A DNA stretch of 21,270 nucleotides from DAOUMU01 sp034409055 (GCA_034409055.1 DAOUMU010000559.1:1-21270), one strand, 5' to 3'. Counted from the first letter of the stretch, positions 8,174 through 16,260 are shown. Notes: a model not told the origin generated them from the sequence alone. Numbers and translations: made by a program.

Positions 8174-8819
8174 AGATTGTATGACCCGACATCCAATTAT
8201 GATCGCGCCTGAAACCCTGGCCGCTGAGGCGCAGAGAATTATGTCGGAGAACAAAGTGCGACACCTGCCCGTGGTGGGTGACGGCAAAAAGTTATTGGGG
8301 TTGATTACTCGCCAGCGCCTGGCTTTGAAACCGGATACCCTGACCAGTCTCAACGTGTGGGAGATTACTCGTTATCTATCGAATTTAAAAGTTAAAGATA
8401 TTATGCTTAAGGTTGACGATGTGCGTACGATCGACCCGGGAAGAACAGTTGAACGGGCTGCTCGGATAATGACAGATTACAAGATTGGCTGTTTACCGGT
8501 GGTAGAGGAAGACGTTGTGGTGGGCATAATCACCGAGATTGACCTGCTGCATAGTTTTCAGGAAATGCTGGGCTTGCCCACCGAGGGAGTACGGGTTACG
8601 ATGCGTGCCCCTGACCGGGCCGGTGAGGGGGCCAAGTTACTGACGGCATTGGCCAACCGTGGCTGGAAAGTGATGGGAGTGGGTATCTTCTTGTTGCCCA
8701 AGCACCCCGGTTTTTACGACTCGGTGGTAAAAATAGAGGGGGTGACAGTGGCCGAGGTAGAAGAAGTATTGAGCCAGGTGCCGGATCAGGAGATTGTAGA
8801 TATCCGCGAGGTAGTTTGA
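8163..8819 (+). CDS. CBS-CBS-ACT-like regulatory protein
   Basis: A 218-residue soluble protein. The ATG at 8163 follows ACGGAGGTTGAAT and overlaps the ATPase stop by 11 bp, so translation is probably coupled; the same frame stays open far upstream inside the ATPase gene, but that part is out-of-frame shadow. CBS 1 is at about 1-57 (VKDCMTRHP, then VRHLPVVGDGKKLLGLITRQ). CBS 2 is at about 76-132 (VKDIMLKVDDV, then IGCLPVVEEDVVVGIITEID). An ACT-like region follows at about 143-218 (VRVTMRAPDRAGEGAKLLTA). The order matches AcuB-type proteins. CBS pairs commonly bind adenine nucleotides, so it may sense energy state and control the importer; that role is inference from the overlap. Confidence 0.88.
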   Translation: MLVKDCMTRHPIMIAPETLAAEAQRIMSENKVRHLPVVGDGKKLLGLITRQRLALKPDTLTSLNVWEITRYLSNLKVKDIMLKVDDVRTIDPGRTVERAARIMTDYKIGCLPVVEEDVVVGIITEIDLLHSFQEMLGLPTEGVRVTMRAPDRAGEGAKLLTALANRGWKVMGVGIFLLPKHPGFYDSVVKIEGVTVAEVEEVLSQVPDQEIVDIREVV

Positions 8820-8852
8820 GTCGCTGACCAAACCAAATAAAACCGATGAAGT

Positions 8853-8907
8853 TGGAGTCGAGGCTTGAGTCGGGGTTTGGCCAAATCCGGCTTGAGCCTT
8901 GATTCTG
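8853..8907. repeat. Long RNA hairpin between convergent genes
   Basis: 8853-8878 can pair with 8883-8907 around GGCC with one bulge, about 25 pairs of which several are G-U. The core reads CGAGGCTTGAGTCGGG against TCCGGCTTGAGCCTTG. The numerous G-U pairs mean the stem is good only for the RNA of the + strand. It may terminate or protect the importer transcript; a similar motif, TCGAGGCTTCAGCCGGG, recurs at about 11000. Confidence 0.5.
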
Positions 8908-9060
8908 TTTATGGCCGTTTTGAAAAACCGGGCTTTTAGAAACTTGACAGGGATGCGATAACATTTTTCAAGCCAATATTGCCGTTTTTCAGGGAGGTGA
9001 TATTGAAAACCCTGGCCAAAGGCTCTAATAGCCCAAAAAGGGAGCATTCATCAGTCTGTT

Positions 9061-10890
9061 CTAATTCTCCGGCGACGTCAGCCGCCAGTCAGCCGCATTC
9101 CAGGTGACCGTATCGTAAACATGAGGGACGACCCCTTGCAACTTCGGATTGATGGCGTAAAAATCGGGCAGGGCCAACAAGGGTATTTGAGGCAGGTCTT
9201 GATTGAGGGCGATGGCCACTTCACAGAGCAAGGCCCGCCGGCGGTTGTTGGGCAGAGGCGTGTGTAAGGCGTCAAACAACTTGATCAATTCTGGGTTATG
9301 GTAGCGGCTAAAATTAAGGCCAGCGATAGGGTTGTCACGCGTGGGAATGGCCCGTGGGTCGAAATAGTCGGTCAGGTAGATGGTGGGGTCAACGCCGTAG
9401 TAGCCATCGTCCCACAAATCCAGGTCAAAGTTGCCGTGGATCTCAATCCCGCCATTATCCCAGGTATCCCAGAGTTTCCCTCCCTCAACGGCCTGGCGCT
9501 CCAGGTCGATACCTACCTCGGCCAGCATACCTTCAATCAGGCGATGGGCGGTAGCCAGTTGGTCGCCAAATTCAACATAGATGTAGCTCTTGAGGATAAG
9601 CGGAGTACCATCTTCGGTGGTGCCGCATCCCTGGCAACGGCGAATTACCTCATCGGGATTTAGTACCCAACCAGCCTCATCGAGTAGGGCCGCAGCCAGG
9701 CCCGGGTTATAGTCGTAAGGGGCAACATCGCAGTTAAATTGGAACAGTTCTGTATTGACCGGTATGCCCCGATTATTGAAAGCTTCGGCGTTGAGACGTC
9801 CCACGTCAATGGCGTGGCGAAGTGCTTGCCGGACACGCCTATTGGCCAGAACAGGATGGGGAATTTGAGGGTCCAGGCTCTCGGGCAGGCTGAGGTTAGG
9901 GACCAGGCGCAGGACAAAGCGAGCCGGATCGGTTCGAAAAACGATCACGTTCCCACTGTCCTCCAGGCGATTGAGAACTGCTCCTTCCGGCCAGAGATCC
10001 AGATGAGCATTTCCTCGCTCTAAATTACGGCGGCGGAAATCGGGATCGGGCTGAATGTCCAGAATCAGTTGCGAGGCCAGGGGACGCTCTGCTATAAAGT
10101 AGTTGGGGTTGGGCGTAAACGTCAGGCGCACGCCGGGTATCCACTGGGCCAGGACAAAGGGGCCGGTACTGACCGGCTCAAAGTTGCAATCCCAGATCAG
10201 CATCTCATCGCTGGGGCCGCAATGGTGAGCCGGAAAAACACCGGTGCCCTGACCGCCAAATTGGATCAGGTAATTGGGGTAAAACTCGCGATAGCGAACG
10301 ATGGCCGTCAGGGGGTCGGGTGTTTCTACCTCTTCTATTAGATCAAAACCGGGCGCCCAGACGCCGCTGTCACGCAGCGATTGCCAGGTGAAGCGCACGT
10401 CCTCAGAAGAGAAGGGGTCACCATCACTCCACAAGATGCCGGGACGTAGGTGCCAGGTAACGGTCAGGCCATCTTCGCTGAGACCGCCGTTAGCCAGGGT
10501 AGGCAGTTCTGAAGCCAGTTCAGGGTAGTAGTTGCCATCCGGCCCAATCTCGGCCAGAGCACCGTAGACCAGTTCACCGGCCAGGGCTTCATATCCGGTG
10601 TCGTTGAGGTAAGCATTGAAACTGGGCGGGTCAATAGGGATAGGCACGACAAGAGCGTCCTCTAGTACATCCACCGCCTGGGCCAGGGGGGGCAGGGTGG
10701 GTGTAGGCTGGGGGGCAGTAGCCAGGGGGATGGCCGGTTCTATCCCACAACCGGACAGTGACAGCCATAAAAACAAGAAAATGGCCAGGCGGGAAAGGAG
10801 GTCTTGGACTGGGCCTGTCAGCTTTTGCTTGGTGAGTGAACAAACCGGTGTTGGTATGCATTTGGTCGATTTTTGAATTTGAGATTCCAC
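9061..10890 (-). CDS. ABC transporter substrate-binding lipoprotein, family 5
   Basis: A second extracellular binding protein of the peptide/opine/nickel class. The open frame reaches a TTG at 10956, but a GTG at 10888-10890 with AGCAGG close by is preferred, giving 609 residues; the start is uncertain. From that start a hydrophobic core leads to a lipobox, LSLSGC, with Cys48, then a Pro/Ala/Thr linker. The family motif SDGDPFSSEDVRFT is at about 155-168. The C-terminus is full length. It is convergent with the importer operon and has no permease genes beside it, so it may serve that importer as an alternative binding protein or act with one encoded elsewhere. The ligand is unknown. Confidence 0.88.
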   Translation of the reverse strand: MESQIQKSTKCIPTPVCSLTKQKLTGPVQDLLSRLAIFLFLWLSLSGCGIEPAIPLATAPQPTPTLPPLAQAVDVLEDALVVPIPIDPPSFNAYLNDTGYEALAGELVYGALAEIGPDGNYYPELASELPTLANGGLSEDGLTVTWHLRPGILWSDGDPFSSEDVRFTWQSLRDSGVWAPGFDLIEEVETPDPLTAIVRYREFYPNYLIQFGGQGTGVFPAHHCGPSDEMLIWDCNFEPVSTGPFVLAQWIPGVRLTFTPNPNYFIAERPLASQLILDIQPDPDFRRRNLERGNAHLDLWPEGAVLNRLEDSGNVIVFRTDPARFVLRLVPNLSLPESLDPQIPHPVLANRRVRQALRHAIDVGRLNAEAFNNRGIPVNTELFQFNCDVAPYDYNPGLAAALLDEAGWVLNPDEVIRRCQGCGTTEDGTPLILKSYIYVEFGDQLATAHRLIEGMLAEVGIDLERQAVEGGKLWDTWDNGGIEIHGNFDLDLWDDGYYGVDPTIYLTDYFDPRAIPTRDNPIAGLNFSRYHNPELIKLFDALHTPLPNNRRRALLCEVAIALNQDLPQIPLLALPDFYAINPKLQGVVPHVYDTVTWNAADWRLTSPEN

Positions 10891-11030
10891 GATACCTGCT
10901 TGAGGAGATTTAATTACTACCGTTGGAGATTTTAATGCACAGACAGAGGAGCGCAAAATTTGTTAGGGCGAATAAGCATTGGGTCAACCATCCGGTGGAA
11001 TCGAGGCTTCAGCCGGGCCTGCCGCAAAAA

Positions 11031-11190
11031 AGACTCAGTACATCCAAATTTGCTCTAGCTGGACCAGTGCGAAGCCTCCCTGTGGGACAGTCCAGCGGCC
11101 AAAACGCGGACTGTCCCACAGGGAGGCAGCGGAGCTGCACAGGTCTTCGCACTGGTCGCTCCGAGCTTGAAAATTGGATCTACCGAGACT
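11031..11190. repeat. Nested palindrome with terminal inverted repeats
   Basis: The inner arms 11074-11093 (GCCTCCCTGTGGGACAGTCC) and 11108-11127 are a perfect 20-bp inverted repeat. Outside them, 11062-11074 (GACCAGTGCGAAG) and 11145-11157 are a perfect 13-bp pair. The outermost ends, AGACTCAGTACATCCAAATT (11031-11050) and the reverse complement of 11171-11190, are imperfect inverted copies. The same end sequence occurs at 21117-21137. This suggests a non-autonomous mobile element; no target duplication was found. Confidence 0.75.
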
Positions 11191-11247
11191 GGCTAATGAA
11201 CTTACTGAACAAAATATGACTACGATTGCAAATGGGATAATTATTTT

Positions 11248-11276
11248 TTTCCAACTGTCTTACTTTGTGTTATAAT
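11248..11276 (+). promoter_or_regulatory. Candidate sigma-70-type promoter
   Basis: TTTCCA (11248-11253), a 17-base spacer and a perfect TATAAT (11271-11276) form a plausible promoter facing the 69-residue gene. It sits between inverted copies of TGGGATAATT (11233-11242 and 11296-11305). If used, the leader would be about 255 bases and would include the MITE-like element. Confidence 0.45.
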
Positions 11277-11362
11277 TGAGACATAATATTGTTAAAATTA
11301 TCCCAAAATTCAAAAATTTACCATCACAAATGGCCTATCCCCCGGTCGGAATCTCAGCCGAT

Positions 11363-11512
11363 TTGAAATCGTAACTACCTGCCATGTCATTCTGAACAGG
11401 TGAAGAATCCCCAAGGTTTTGGTAAAGTAGACCTCTTTTGGGCTAAAGTTTCGGGGATTCCTCGTCGCTTCGCTCCTCGGAATGACATAAGGGTAGGCAG
11501 TTACTTGAAATC
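11363..11512. mobile_element. MITE-like element with 8-bp target duplication
   Basis: Ends GTAACTACCTGCC (11371-11383) and GGTAGGCAGTTAC (11492-11504) are inverted copies with 2 mismatches in 13. Further inside, ATGTCATTCTGAAC and AATCCCC on the left match the reverse complement of the right side (GGGGATTCCTCG, GGAATGACAT). TTGAAATC occurs directly before (11363-11370) and after (11505-11512), which looks like a target duplication. The 134-bp element has no reading frame, so a transposase encoded elsewhere would have moved it. Confidence 0.75.
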
Positions 11513-11539
11513 TTTATTTAAAGAAAGGAGGTAACATAT

Positions 11540-11749
11540 ATGGACGAAGTTGTCCAATTAGTTTCCCAAAAGACGGGACTCTCTGAGGAGATGTCCAGAA
11601 CGGCTGTGGAGATAGTGATCAACTATCTCAAGGAGAAGTTACCGGCCTCCCTTGCTGGTCAGATCGACAACGTATTGAGTGGGTCCGGCCAGATAGACGA
11701 CATAGGAGATTTAGCCGGGGGCCTGGGTGGTCTCTTTGGCCAAAAGTAG
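11540..11749 (+). CDS. Small helical protein of unknown function (69 aa)
   Basis: The ATG follows a strong AAGGAGG at about 11525-11532. The protein has an amphipathic N-terminal half, with VVQLVSQKTGLSEEMSRTAV (4-23) and VINYLKEKLPASLAGQIDNV (26-45), and a Gly-rich tail (DLAGGLGGLFG). It resembles short DUF2267/DUF2780-like bacterial helical proteins, but no family can be named with certainty. No signal or membrane segment is seen. It lies 72 bp before the TM-helix-repeat gene, same strand with no terminator between, so the two are probably cotranscribed and may be partners. Confidence 0.75.
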   Translation: MDEVVQLVSQKTGLSEEMSRTAVEIVINYLKEKLPASLAGQIDNVLSGSGQIDDIGDLAGGLGGLFGQK

Positions 11750-11821
11750 TTCATACAACTTGAGATTTAGTTCAAACTAATCAATTTTTCAAAAAATATT
11801 CTTTAAGGGAGGGATAAAATC

Positions 11822-13321
11822 ATGCAAGAATTTGTTCAACAAATTTATCAGACGTTTGGCGGTTATGTACTGAATTTCGGCGGGGCTGTCCTGATCTTGG
11901 TGGGCGGGTGGTTTTTGGCTTTAATTGTCGCTGCGGTTGTACGGAAAGGCTTGGAGCGCACCGATTTTGACAACCGTCTGGCCGAACGACTGGGGGTTGA
12001 CCGGGACAAAGTCAATATTGAAGCGGTTGCCGGTAAGACAGCTTACTACGTCATCATGCTCTTTGTGCTGGTGGCGGTTTTCCAGGCCCTGCGCTTAACC
12101 GTTGTAACCGGGCCGCTCAATACCCTGTTGGTGCAAATCTTTGAGTATGTGCCCCGTCTCGTCGGTGCAGGAGGACTCCTGTTACTGGCCTGGGCCCTGG
12201 CCACATTTTTGCGATTTGTGGTCTCTAAAGGGTTGGGCGCGACCAAGCTGGACGATACCCTGACCAGCCAGGTCGGGCTTGATAAGGAGCGCCAGGTGCC
12301 TATGAGCGAAACCATGGCCAACATTGTGTACTGGTTTATCTTTCTCCTGTTCTTACCGGCCATTCTGGGGGCCTTAGGGCTCCAGGGCTTGCTAGCTCCC
12401 ATCCAGAGCATGGTCGATGACTTACTGGGCTATCTGCCCAATTTGCTGGGCGCGAGCGTTATTGTGCTGATAGGTTGGTTTGTGGCCCGCATCGTTCGTC
12501 AAATTATCACCAGCTTGTTGGTAGCTGTTGGGGCGGATAATCTGGGTGAGCGAGTCGGGCTGGGAACCGTCGTCGGTGGTCAACCCCTGTCCGGTGTAGT
12601 GGGGACAGTTGTTTATGCCATCATCCTCATTCTGGCCATTATTCAGGGCCTGGATGCGCTACAAATCGAGGCAATCTCTGGCCCGGCTACGGCGATGTTG
12701 ACCACTCTGCTCAATGCCTTACCCTCTATCTTTGGGGCTATGGTTATCCTGGGAGTCACCTATCTGATCGCCCGGCTGGTGGCCGGCCTGGTGACCAGTG
12801 TGCTGACCAGTATTGGTTTCAATCGAATTTTAAGCTTGATTGGGCTGGGCAGTGAATCAGCAGAGGGACAGCGCACCCCGGCCGAGGTGGTGGGCTATCT
12901 GGTGTTGATTGGCCTGATGCTCTTTGCCACGATCGAGGCGGCCAATTTGTTGGGCTTCACCATTCTGGCCGATCTGGTGGCCGAGTTCCTGAGCTTTGCC
13001 TCGCAGGTAGTGCTTGGTATTATTATCTTTGGCCTGGGCCTGTATCTGGCCAATCTGGTCCGTAGCGTTGTCCTGAGCACGGCCGGCACAAATGCGGCTT
13101 TTCTGTCTCAGGTGGCCCGCCTGGCCATCGTCGTGCTGGCCACAGCTATGGCTTTACGGCAGATGGGTATTGCCAATGATATTGTCAACCTGGCCTTTGG
13201 TTTGCTCCTGGGGGCCATCGCCATCGCCGTGGCCCTGGCCTTTGGTTTAGGAGCGCGCGAGATTGCCGCTCGTGAGGTGGAAGGTTGGTTTAAGCAGCTT
13301 CGCTCTGGAGAGGAACAGTAA
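11822..13321 (+). CDS. Membrane protein with five conserved TM-helix repeats (mechanosensitive-channel-like)
   Basis: A 499-residue polytopic protein. The ATG follows AAGGGAGGG. Five related units begin at about residues 15, 109, 204, 299 and 390, each with the pattern Y/L-hydrophobic-P-G-A-x-x-I-L-hydrophobic-A-R (for example YLPNLLGASVIVLIGWFVAR at 204-223). The first four are followed by a variable link ending in a V-G-L-G type motif. This matches the conserved TM-helix repeat family (PF05552-like) found beside or fused to small mechanosensitive channels. The cytoplasmic MscS beta domain is absent, so channel activity is uncertain. The short C-terminus is charged (REIAAREVEGWFKQLRSGEE). 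A strong terminator follows. Confidence 0.85.
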   Translation: MQEFVQQIYQTFGGYVLNFGGAVLILVGGWFLALIVAAVVRKGLERTDFDNRLAERLGVDRDKVNIEAVAGKTAYYVIMLFVLVAVFQALRLTVVTGPLNTLLVQIFEYVPRLVGAGGLLLLAWALATFLRFVVSKGLGATKLDDTLTSQVGLDKERQVPMSETMANIVYWFIFLLFLPAILGALGLQGLLAPIQSMVDDLLGYLPNLLGASVIVLIGWFVARIVRQIITSLLVAVGADNLGERVGLGTVVGGQPLSGVVGTVVYAIILILAIIQGLDALQIEAISGPATAMLTTLLNALPSIFGAMVILGVTYLIARLVAGLVTSVLTSIGFNRILSLIGLGSESAEGQRTPAEVVGYLVLIGLMLFATIEAANLLGFTILADLVAEFLSFASQVVLGIIIFGLGLYLANLVRSVVLSTAGTNAAFLSQVARLAIVVLATAMALRQMGIANDIVNLAFGLLLGAIAIAVALAFGLGAREIAAREVEGWFKQLRSGEEQ

Positions 13322-13370
13322 CTGAACATTTGATAAAGATAGAAAAGATGTCGTAGTTACGGGAGAAAAT

Positions 13371-13420
13371 GGAGAGCGTGGGCGGCATGAAACGTTCCCA
13401 CGCTCTTCATAGTTTTGTTT
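13371..13420 (+). terminator. Rho-independent terminator
   Basis: GGAGAGCGTGGG (13371-13382) pairs with CCCACGCTCTTC (13397-13408), including one G-U, around a 14-base loop. A T-rich run, TAGTTTTGTTTTTTTG, follows from 13411. It ends the two-gene unit before it. Confidence 0.88.
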
Positions 13421-13457
13421 TTTTGTAATATTAACACAGAGGAGGGAGTTGTTTACA

Positions 13458-14015
13458 GTGTCCGCTTTGTTAAACTTAGCAGGCTCGCCAGGGGAAATTA
13501 GCCCGCTCTCACTGGCGTTGTTGTCCGAAGCTCAACAGCAAAATCGATTTTTGGGTATCCCTTGGTGGGTATGGTTGCTGGTCATCTTGCTGGTGGTCTT
13601 CTTTGGCGTTATTTGGACTCTGTACGAAGAGGGCGAATTTGGCAAAAAGGATAAGCTGCCCGTGGCAGCCGCCCCAGAATCGGCTGAGGCAGTGGCAGAG
13701 ATGGCCGAACCCCCTCCGGCGGTTGAAGCCGAACCTGCCCCGCCCGTCGAGGCCGAACCCGTTCCGCCTCCGCCAACAGAGCCTTCTCCACCGCCGCCAA
13801 AGCCTCGCCCGGACAATCTCAAACGGGTAAAAGGCATTGGCCCCAAAATTGAGCAACTGTTGAACGAGAAAGGGATTACCACCTTTGCTCAATTGGCCGA
13901 AACAGAGGTCAGTCGCTTGGAAGCCTGGCTGGATGAGGCCGACTGGGAGTTCGCCGATCCCAGCACCTGGCCGGAACAGGCCCGAGAGTTAGCCGGCGGC
14001 AGCGGCAGTAGCTAG
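13458..14015 (+). CDS. Membrane-anchored proline-rich protein with helix-hairpin-helix domain
   Basis: The GTG at 13458 is preferred because the GGAGGG at 13441-13446 is 11 bases before it; a TTG at 13449 in the same frame is only 2-3 bases from that site. The 185-residue product has one membrane helix (about 33-55, WWVWLLVILLVVFFGVIWTL), an Ala/Glu/Pro linker (about 70-117) and a C-terminal domain (about 118-177) with LKRVKGIGPKIEQLLNEKGI and then WPEQARELA. That domain resembles DUF4332/HhH-type modules, which in other proteins bind nucleic acid or mediate protein contacts. The role is unknown. Codon use and strand fit the previous unit, though a terminator lies between. Confidence 0.82.
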   Translation: MSALLNLAGSPGEISPLSLALLSEAQQQNRFLGIPWWVWLLVILLVVFFGVIWTLYEEGEFGKKDKLPVAAAPESAEAVAEMAEPPPAVEAEPAPPVEAEPVPPPPTEPSPPPPKPRPDNLKRVKGIGPKIEQLLNEKGITTFAQLAETEVSRLEAWLDEADWEFADPSTWPEQARELAGGSGSS

Positions 14016-14077
14016 TTTCTGTTGCAGAATAGCAAGGGCATCCCTATCCCGCCGTAGACGTATCCGGCAAATCAATC

Positions 14078-14845
14078 TCAAATTATCCCTGCTCGATATG
14101 TGCCTTTCACTTCCCATAGGGCCTCTAACTGATCTTGCAGTCGACACACTTCCTCATTTACATCGGCAGCGAGGCGACCGTAATCGGCCACGTGGTTGGT
14201 GGATTGGCTGGTCAGAATTTGGGAATAGATGGTTCCCAGTTGGGACAGCGTATTCTCTATTTGAATTTCAGCTCGCTTGATGGTGCTGTGCAACAATTCC
14301 AGTGAAGCAAGCTGATTTTTGCGATTGATGAGGGTCCGCTCCAATTGGGTGCGGATGGCGGCGTCGGTTTCAGAGGCCAGTTGTGCTTCCAAAGCCTCAA
14401 TGGCTTTTGGCACGGTGGCCATATCTTGCCGAATGAGATGATCCTGGCGCAGGCTGGCGATACGCTGCCCCAAGTTTTGGATAGCCTCGGTCCAGATGTT
14501 GATCCGGGTCGCCAACTGTTGCCGGTGAGCCTGGTTGCTTTGGTTCGAGGTAGCCTTAAGGACCTGATCAATTTGTGTTTTGTAGACCAACGTCTGATCC
14601 AGGTAGAGTTTTAGTTGCTCTTCGTGGCCGGCCTGCATTTCATCCTCACTAAACAGTTGCCAGACCAACCAAATTCCCCAAATCAGGGCCACCACACCCA
14701 CCAGCCAATACAAAAAACGGAGGTAAAAAGTCAGCCCGGCCAGGGCGGTGACTGTCATCACATACCAGATCGGATTTTGCAGAAATTTATACCCTATAAG
14801 TTCGTAGTCCATCGTTCTTAGTTTGTCGTTCATAGTCCAGATCAC
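14078..14845 (-). CDS. Two-TM coiled-coil membrane protein of unknown function
   Basis: A 255-residue protein. The GTG start at 14845 overlaps the preceding gene's stop as GTGA, the usual sign of coupled translation; ATGs at codons 5 and 12 are alternatives without a clear ribosome site. Two membrane helices (about 25-42 and 45-64) are followed by a long charged region (about 74-245) rich in Glu, Gln, Leu and Lys with heptad-like spacing, consistent with a coiled coil on the cytoplasmic side. No family is recognised. It is the last gene of the reverse operon that begins at 17016. Confidence 0.78.
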   Translation of the reverse strand: MIWTMNDKLRTMDYELIGYKFLQNPIWYVMTVTALAGLTFYLRFLYWLVGVVALIWGIWLVWQLFSEDEMQAGHEEQLKLYLDQTLVYKTQIDQVLKATSNQSNQAHRQQLATRINIWTEAIQNLGQRIASLRQDHLIRQDMATVPKAIEALEAQLASETDAAIRTQLERTLINRKNQLASLELLHSTIKRAEIQIENTLSQLGTIYSQILTSQSTNHVADYGRLAADVNEEVCRLQDQLEALWEVKGTYRAGII

Positions 14846-15471
14846 GGTTGGGGTGGTGGTCCGGCATCTTCAGGAATGGGCGAGCCATCGGGCAGGCGGT
14901 GCAGGTAGTTGCAGGTAACCTGATGCACTTTATCCCAGGATTTGGTCCTGTTTGCCAGAGGCGGATCTTTGACCCACCGTTTCTGGCCATTCTCGAGCGC
15001 GTAAATATAAGGACTGTGCGGGCATTGTATTAAACGGCGGATTGGCTGACCCTGCCCAAATTGCTCCAGGAGGCTGTCCTCAACTGTGTGTACGTTATTT
15101 AAGCGGAAGCGGGTGTAATCAAATGCCTCCGGGCTGCTAAACCGGCGTAGGTTGTACTCTTCCAAAAGGTATATCTCCGGGCCGCTACCCTTGAGTAACA
15201 TGCCATCGTGGATAACCATGGCTGTGCCTTTGGGGATGATGTGAGCCAGGCCGACACCGTAATAATTGACCGGAATGTTAACCAGTACCAGCAAGACGAC
15301 CAACACAATCAGAATCTGGCCCAGATTACGGCCTGTATTGAGGCCAGACTGATTTCGGGAGTTGGAATTTAGAGCGGGTGACTCAACCCCGGTCATTCGT
15401 TGTTCAGAGACAGGAAAATGAGGGGAGGATGGCTTACTCACCGTTGTCTGCTGGCTGATTTGTTCACTCAT
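14842..15471 (-). CDS. Single-pass membrane protein with repeated Y-L/A-E-x-G/N-x-R/K motif
   Basis: The 209-residue product starts at an ATG after AAGGAGGCAGCC. A polar N-terminus (1-48) precedes one membrane helix (51-69, GQILIVLVVLLVLVNIPVN). The outer part has two related segments: IYLLEEYNLRRFSSPEAF (100-117) and IYALENGQKRWVKDPPLA (156-173). This Y-L-x-E-x-G-x-R-W-I-P type motif recurs in surface proteins of many bacteria, but no activity is known to me. The C-terminus is Pro-rich. It begins 17 bp after the upstream paralog gene and overlaps the next gene by 4 bp. Confidence 0.8.
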   Translation of the reverse strand: MSEQISQQTTVSKPSSPHFPVSEQRMTGVESPALNSNSRNQSGLNTGRNLGQILIVLVVLLVLVNIPVNYYGVGLAHIIPKGTAMVIHDGMLLKGSGPEIYLLEEYNLRRFSSPEAFDYTRFRLNNVHTVEDSLLEQFGQGQPIRRLIQCPHSPYIYALENGQKRWVKDPPLANRTKSWDKVHQVTCNYLHRLPDGSPIPEDAGPPPQP

Positions 15472-15487
15472 GGCTGCCTCCTTGCCT

Positions 15488-16249
15488 CTACTTTATAATG
15501 ACAAAACCCAGAATTTCGCCGATGCTGGCCAAGATGTCGGTATAGAAGTTACCGCCGACTTGACGAAACAACTCGAACGGCGCGTTGGGATAACCGACAA
15601 AGGGGCGGAGGGTCCAGGCCATCTGGCTGCCCACAAAGATATAAACCACGATCCAGAGGTAGAACACCAGCCGATGCGTGTTGGTCTTTCCCTCCTGTAC
15701 GTGGGGGTTGGCCAAGGCGGAGACCACCTCCATCCCCTGGCTGAGAAAGAAAGCCCCCATACTCCCGGCGATGATAAAAAAGAACACGTTGAGCAGTTTA
15801 AAGAACTGGTAGTGGTTAATAACCGTCAATATGAAAAAGAGGGTTATGGGCGCAAAACTGAGCAAGAGCACGGCCGTGACGGTGATGGCCGCCAGGACGA
15901 GGGCAACGCTTTGGTTCAGGCGCTGGTTAGCGCCAAAAAGGATGTTGAAGATGTATAGCACCGGCGCGCAAATGATCAGGGTGACCAGGAAGAGCAGGGG
16001 CAGCTTGACCGCCGTGCCCAGGGTTTGCCCCAGGCTGTGGGTAGAGCCTAGCAACAGTCCATAGACAGCCATAAAGGCAAAGCTAGAAACCAGCATGGCC
16101 CGCATTTTCTCCTGCATACCGTTACCCTGGCTAATCTCGGCAAAGAATTGATCCCGGTTGCGGAGGATATTTTCAACGACGAGTAGGTCTTTCACAAATA
16201 TAATATTCAAGCCAGCAGGTTGCTTTGGAGCCGCCTTCGGATTAAGCAA
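15488..16249 (-). CDS. Polytopic membrane protein, second tandem paralog
   Basis: The TTG start is set by GGAGGG five bases upstream. The 253-residue product has about six hydrophobic helices: roughly 52-72, 82-102, 110-130, 132-152, 157-172 and 195-215. Its conserved stretches EKMRAMLVSS, YGLLLGSTHSL, NQRLNQSVALVL and AITVTAVLLLSFAPIT recur almost unchanged in the gene just upstream; the two are close tandem duplicates. Both end in a DILASIGEhLGFhI motif (h, hydrophobic). Such proteins are usually annotated as hypothetical or Yip1-like. I do not recognise a function. The gap from the paralog is 11 bp. Confidence 0.85.
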   Translation of the reverse strand: MLNPKAAPKQPAGLNIIFVKDLLVVENILRNRDQFFAEISQGNGMQEKMRAMLVSSFAFMAVYGLLLGSTHSLGQTLGTAVKLPLLFLVTLIICAPVLYIFNILFGANQRLNQSVALVLAAITVTAVLLLSFAPITLFFILTVINHYQFFKLLNVFFFIIAGSMGAFFLSQGMEVVSALANPHVQEGKTNTHRLVFYLWIVVYIFVGSQMAWTLRPFVGYPNAPFELFRQVGGNFYTDILASIGEILGFVIIK

Positions 16250-16260
16250 GTGGTCCCTCC

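Larger units (their letters stand above)
10957..11539. other. 583-bp repeat-rich gap between divergent genes
   Basis: No gene is seen. The gap holds a large palindrome (11031-11190), a likely promoter (11248-11276) flanked by TGGGATAATT inverted copies, and a MITE-like element with flanking direct repeats (11363-11512). All are listed separately. Control signals for the leftward binding-protein gene and the rightward 69-residue gene must lie here. Confidence 0.6.

Noticed and set aside
13532..13882. Reverse frame rich in Gly and Ser
   Set aside because: It is the antisense of the proline-rich linker of the forward gene, which explains its composition.
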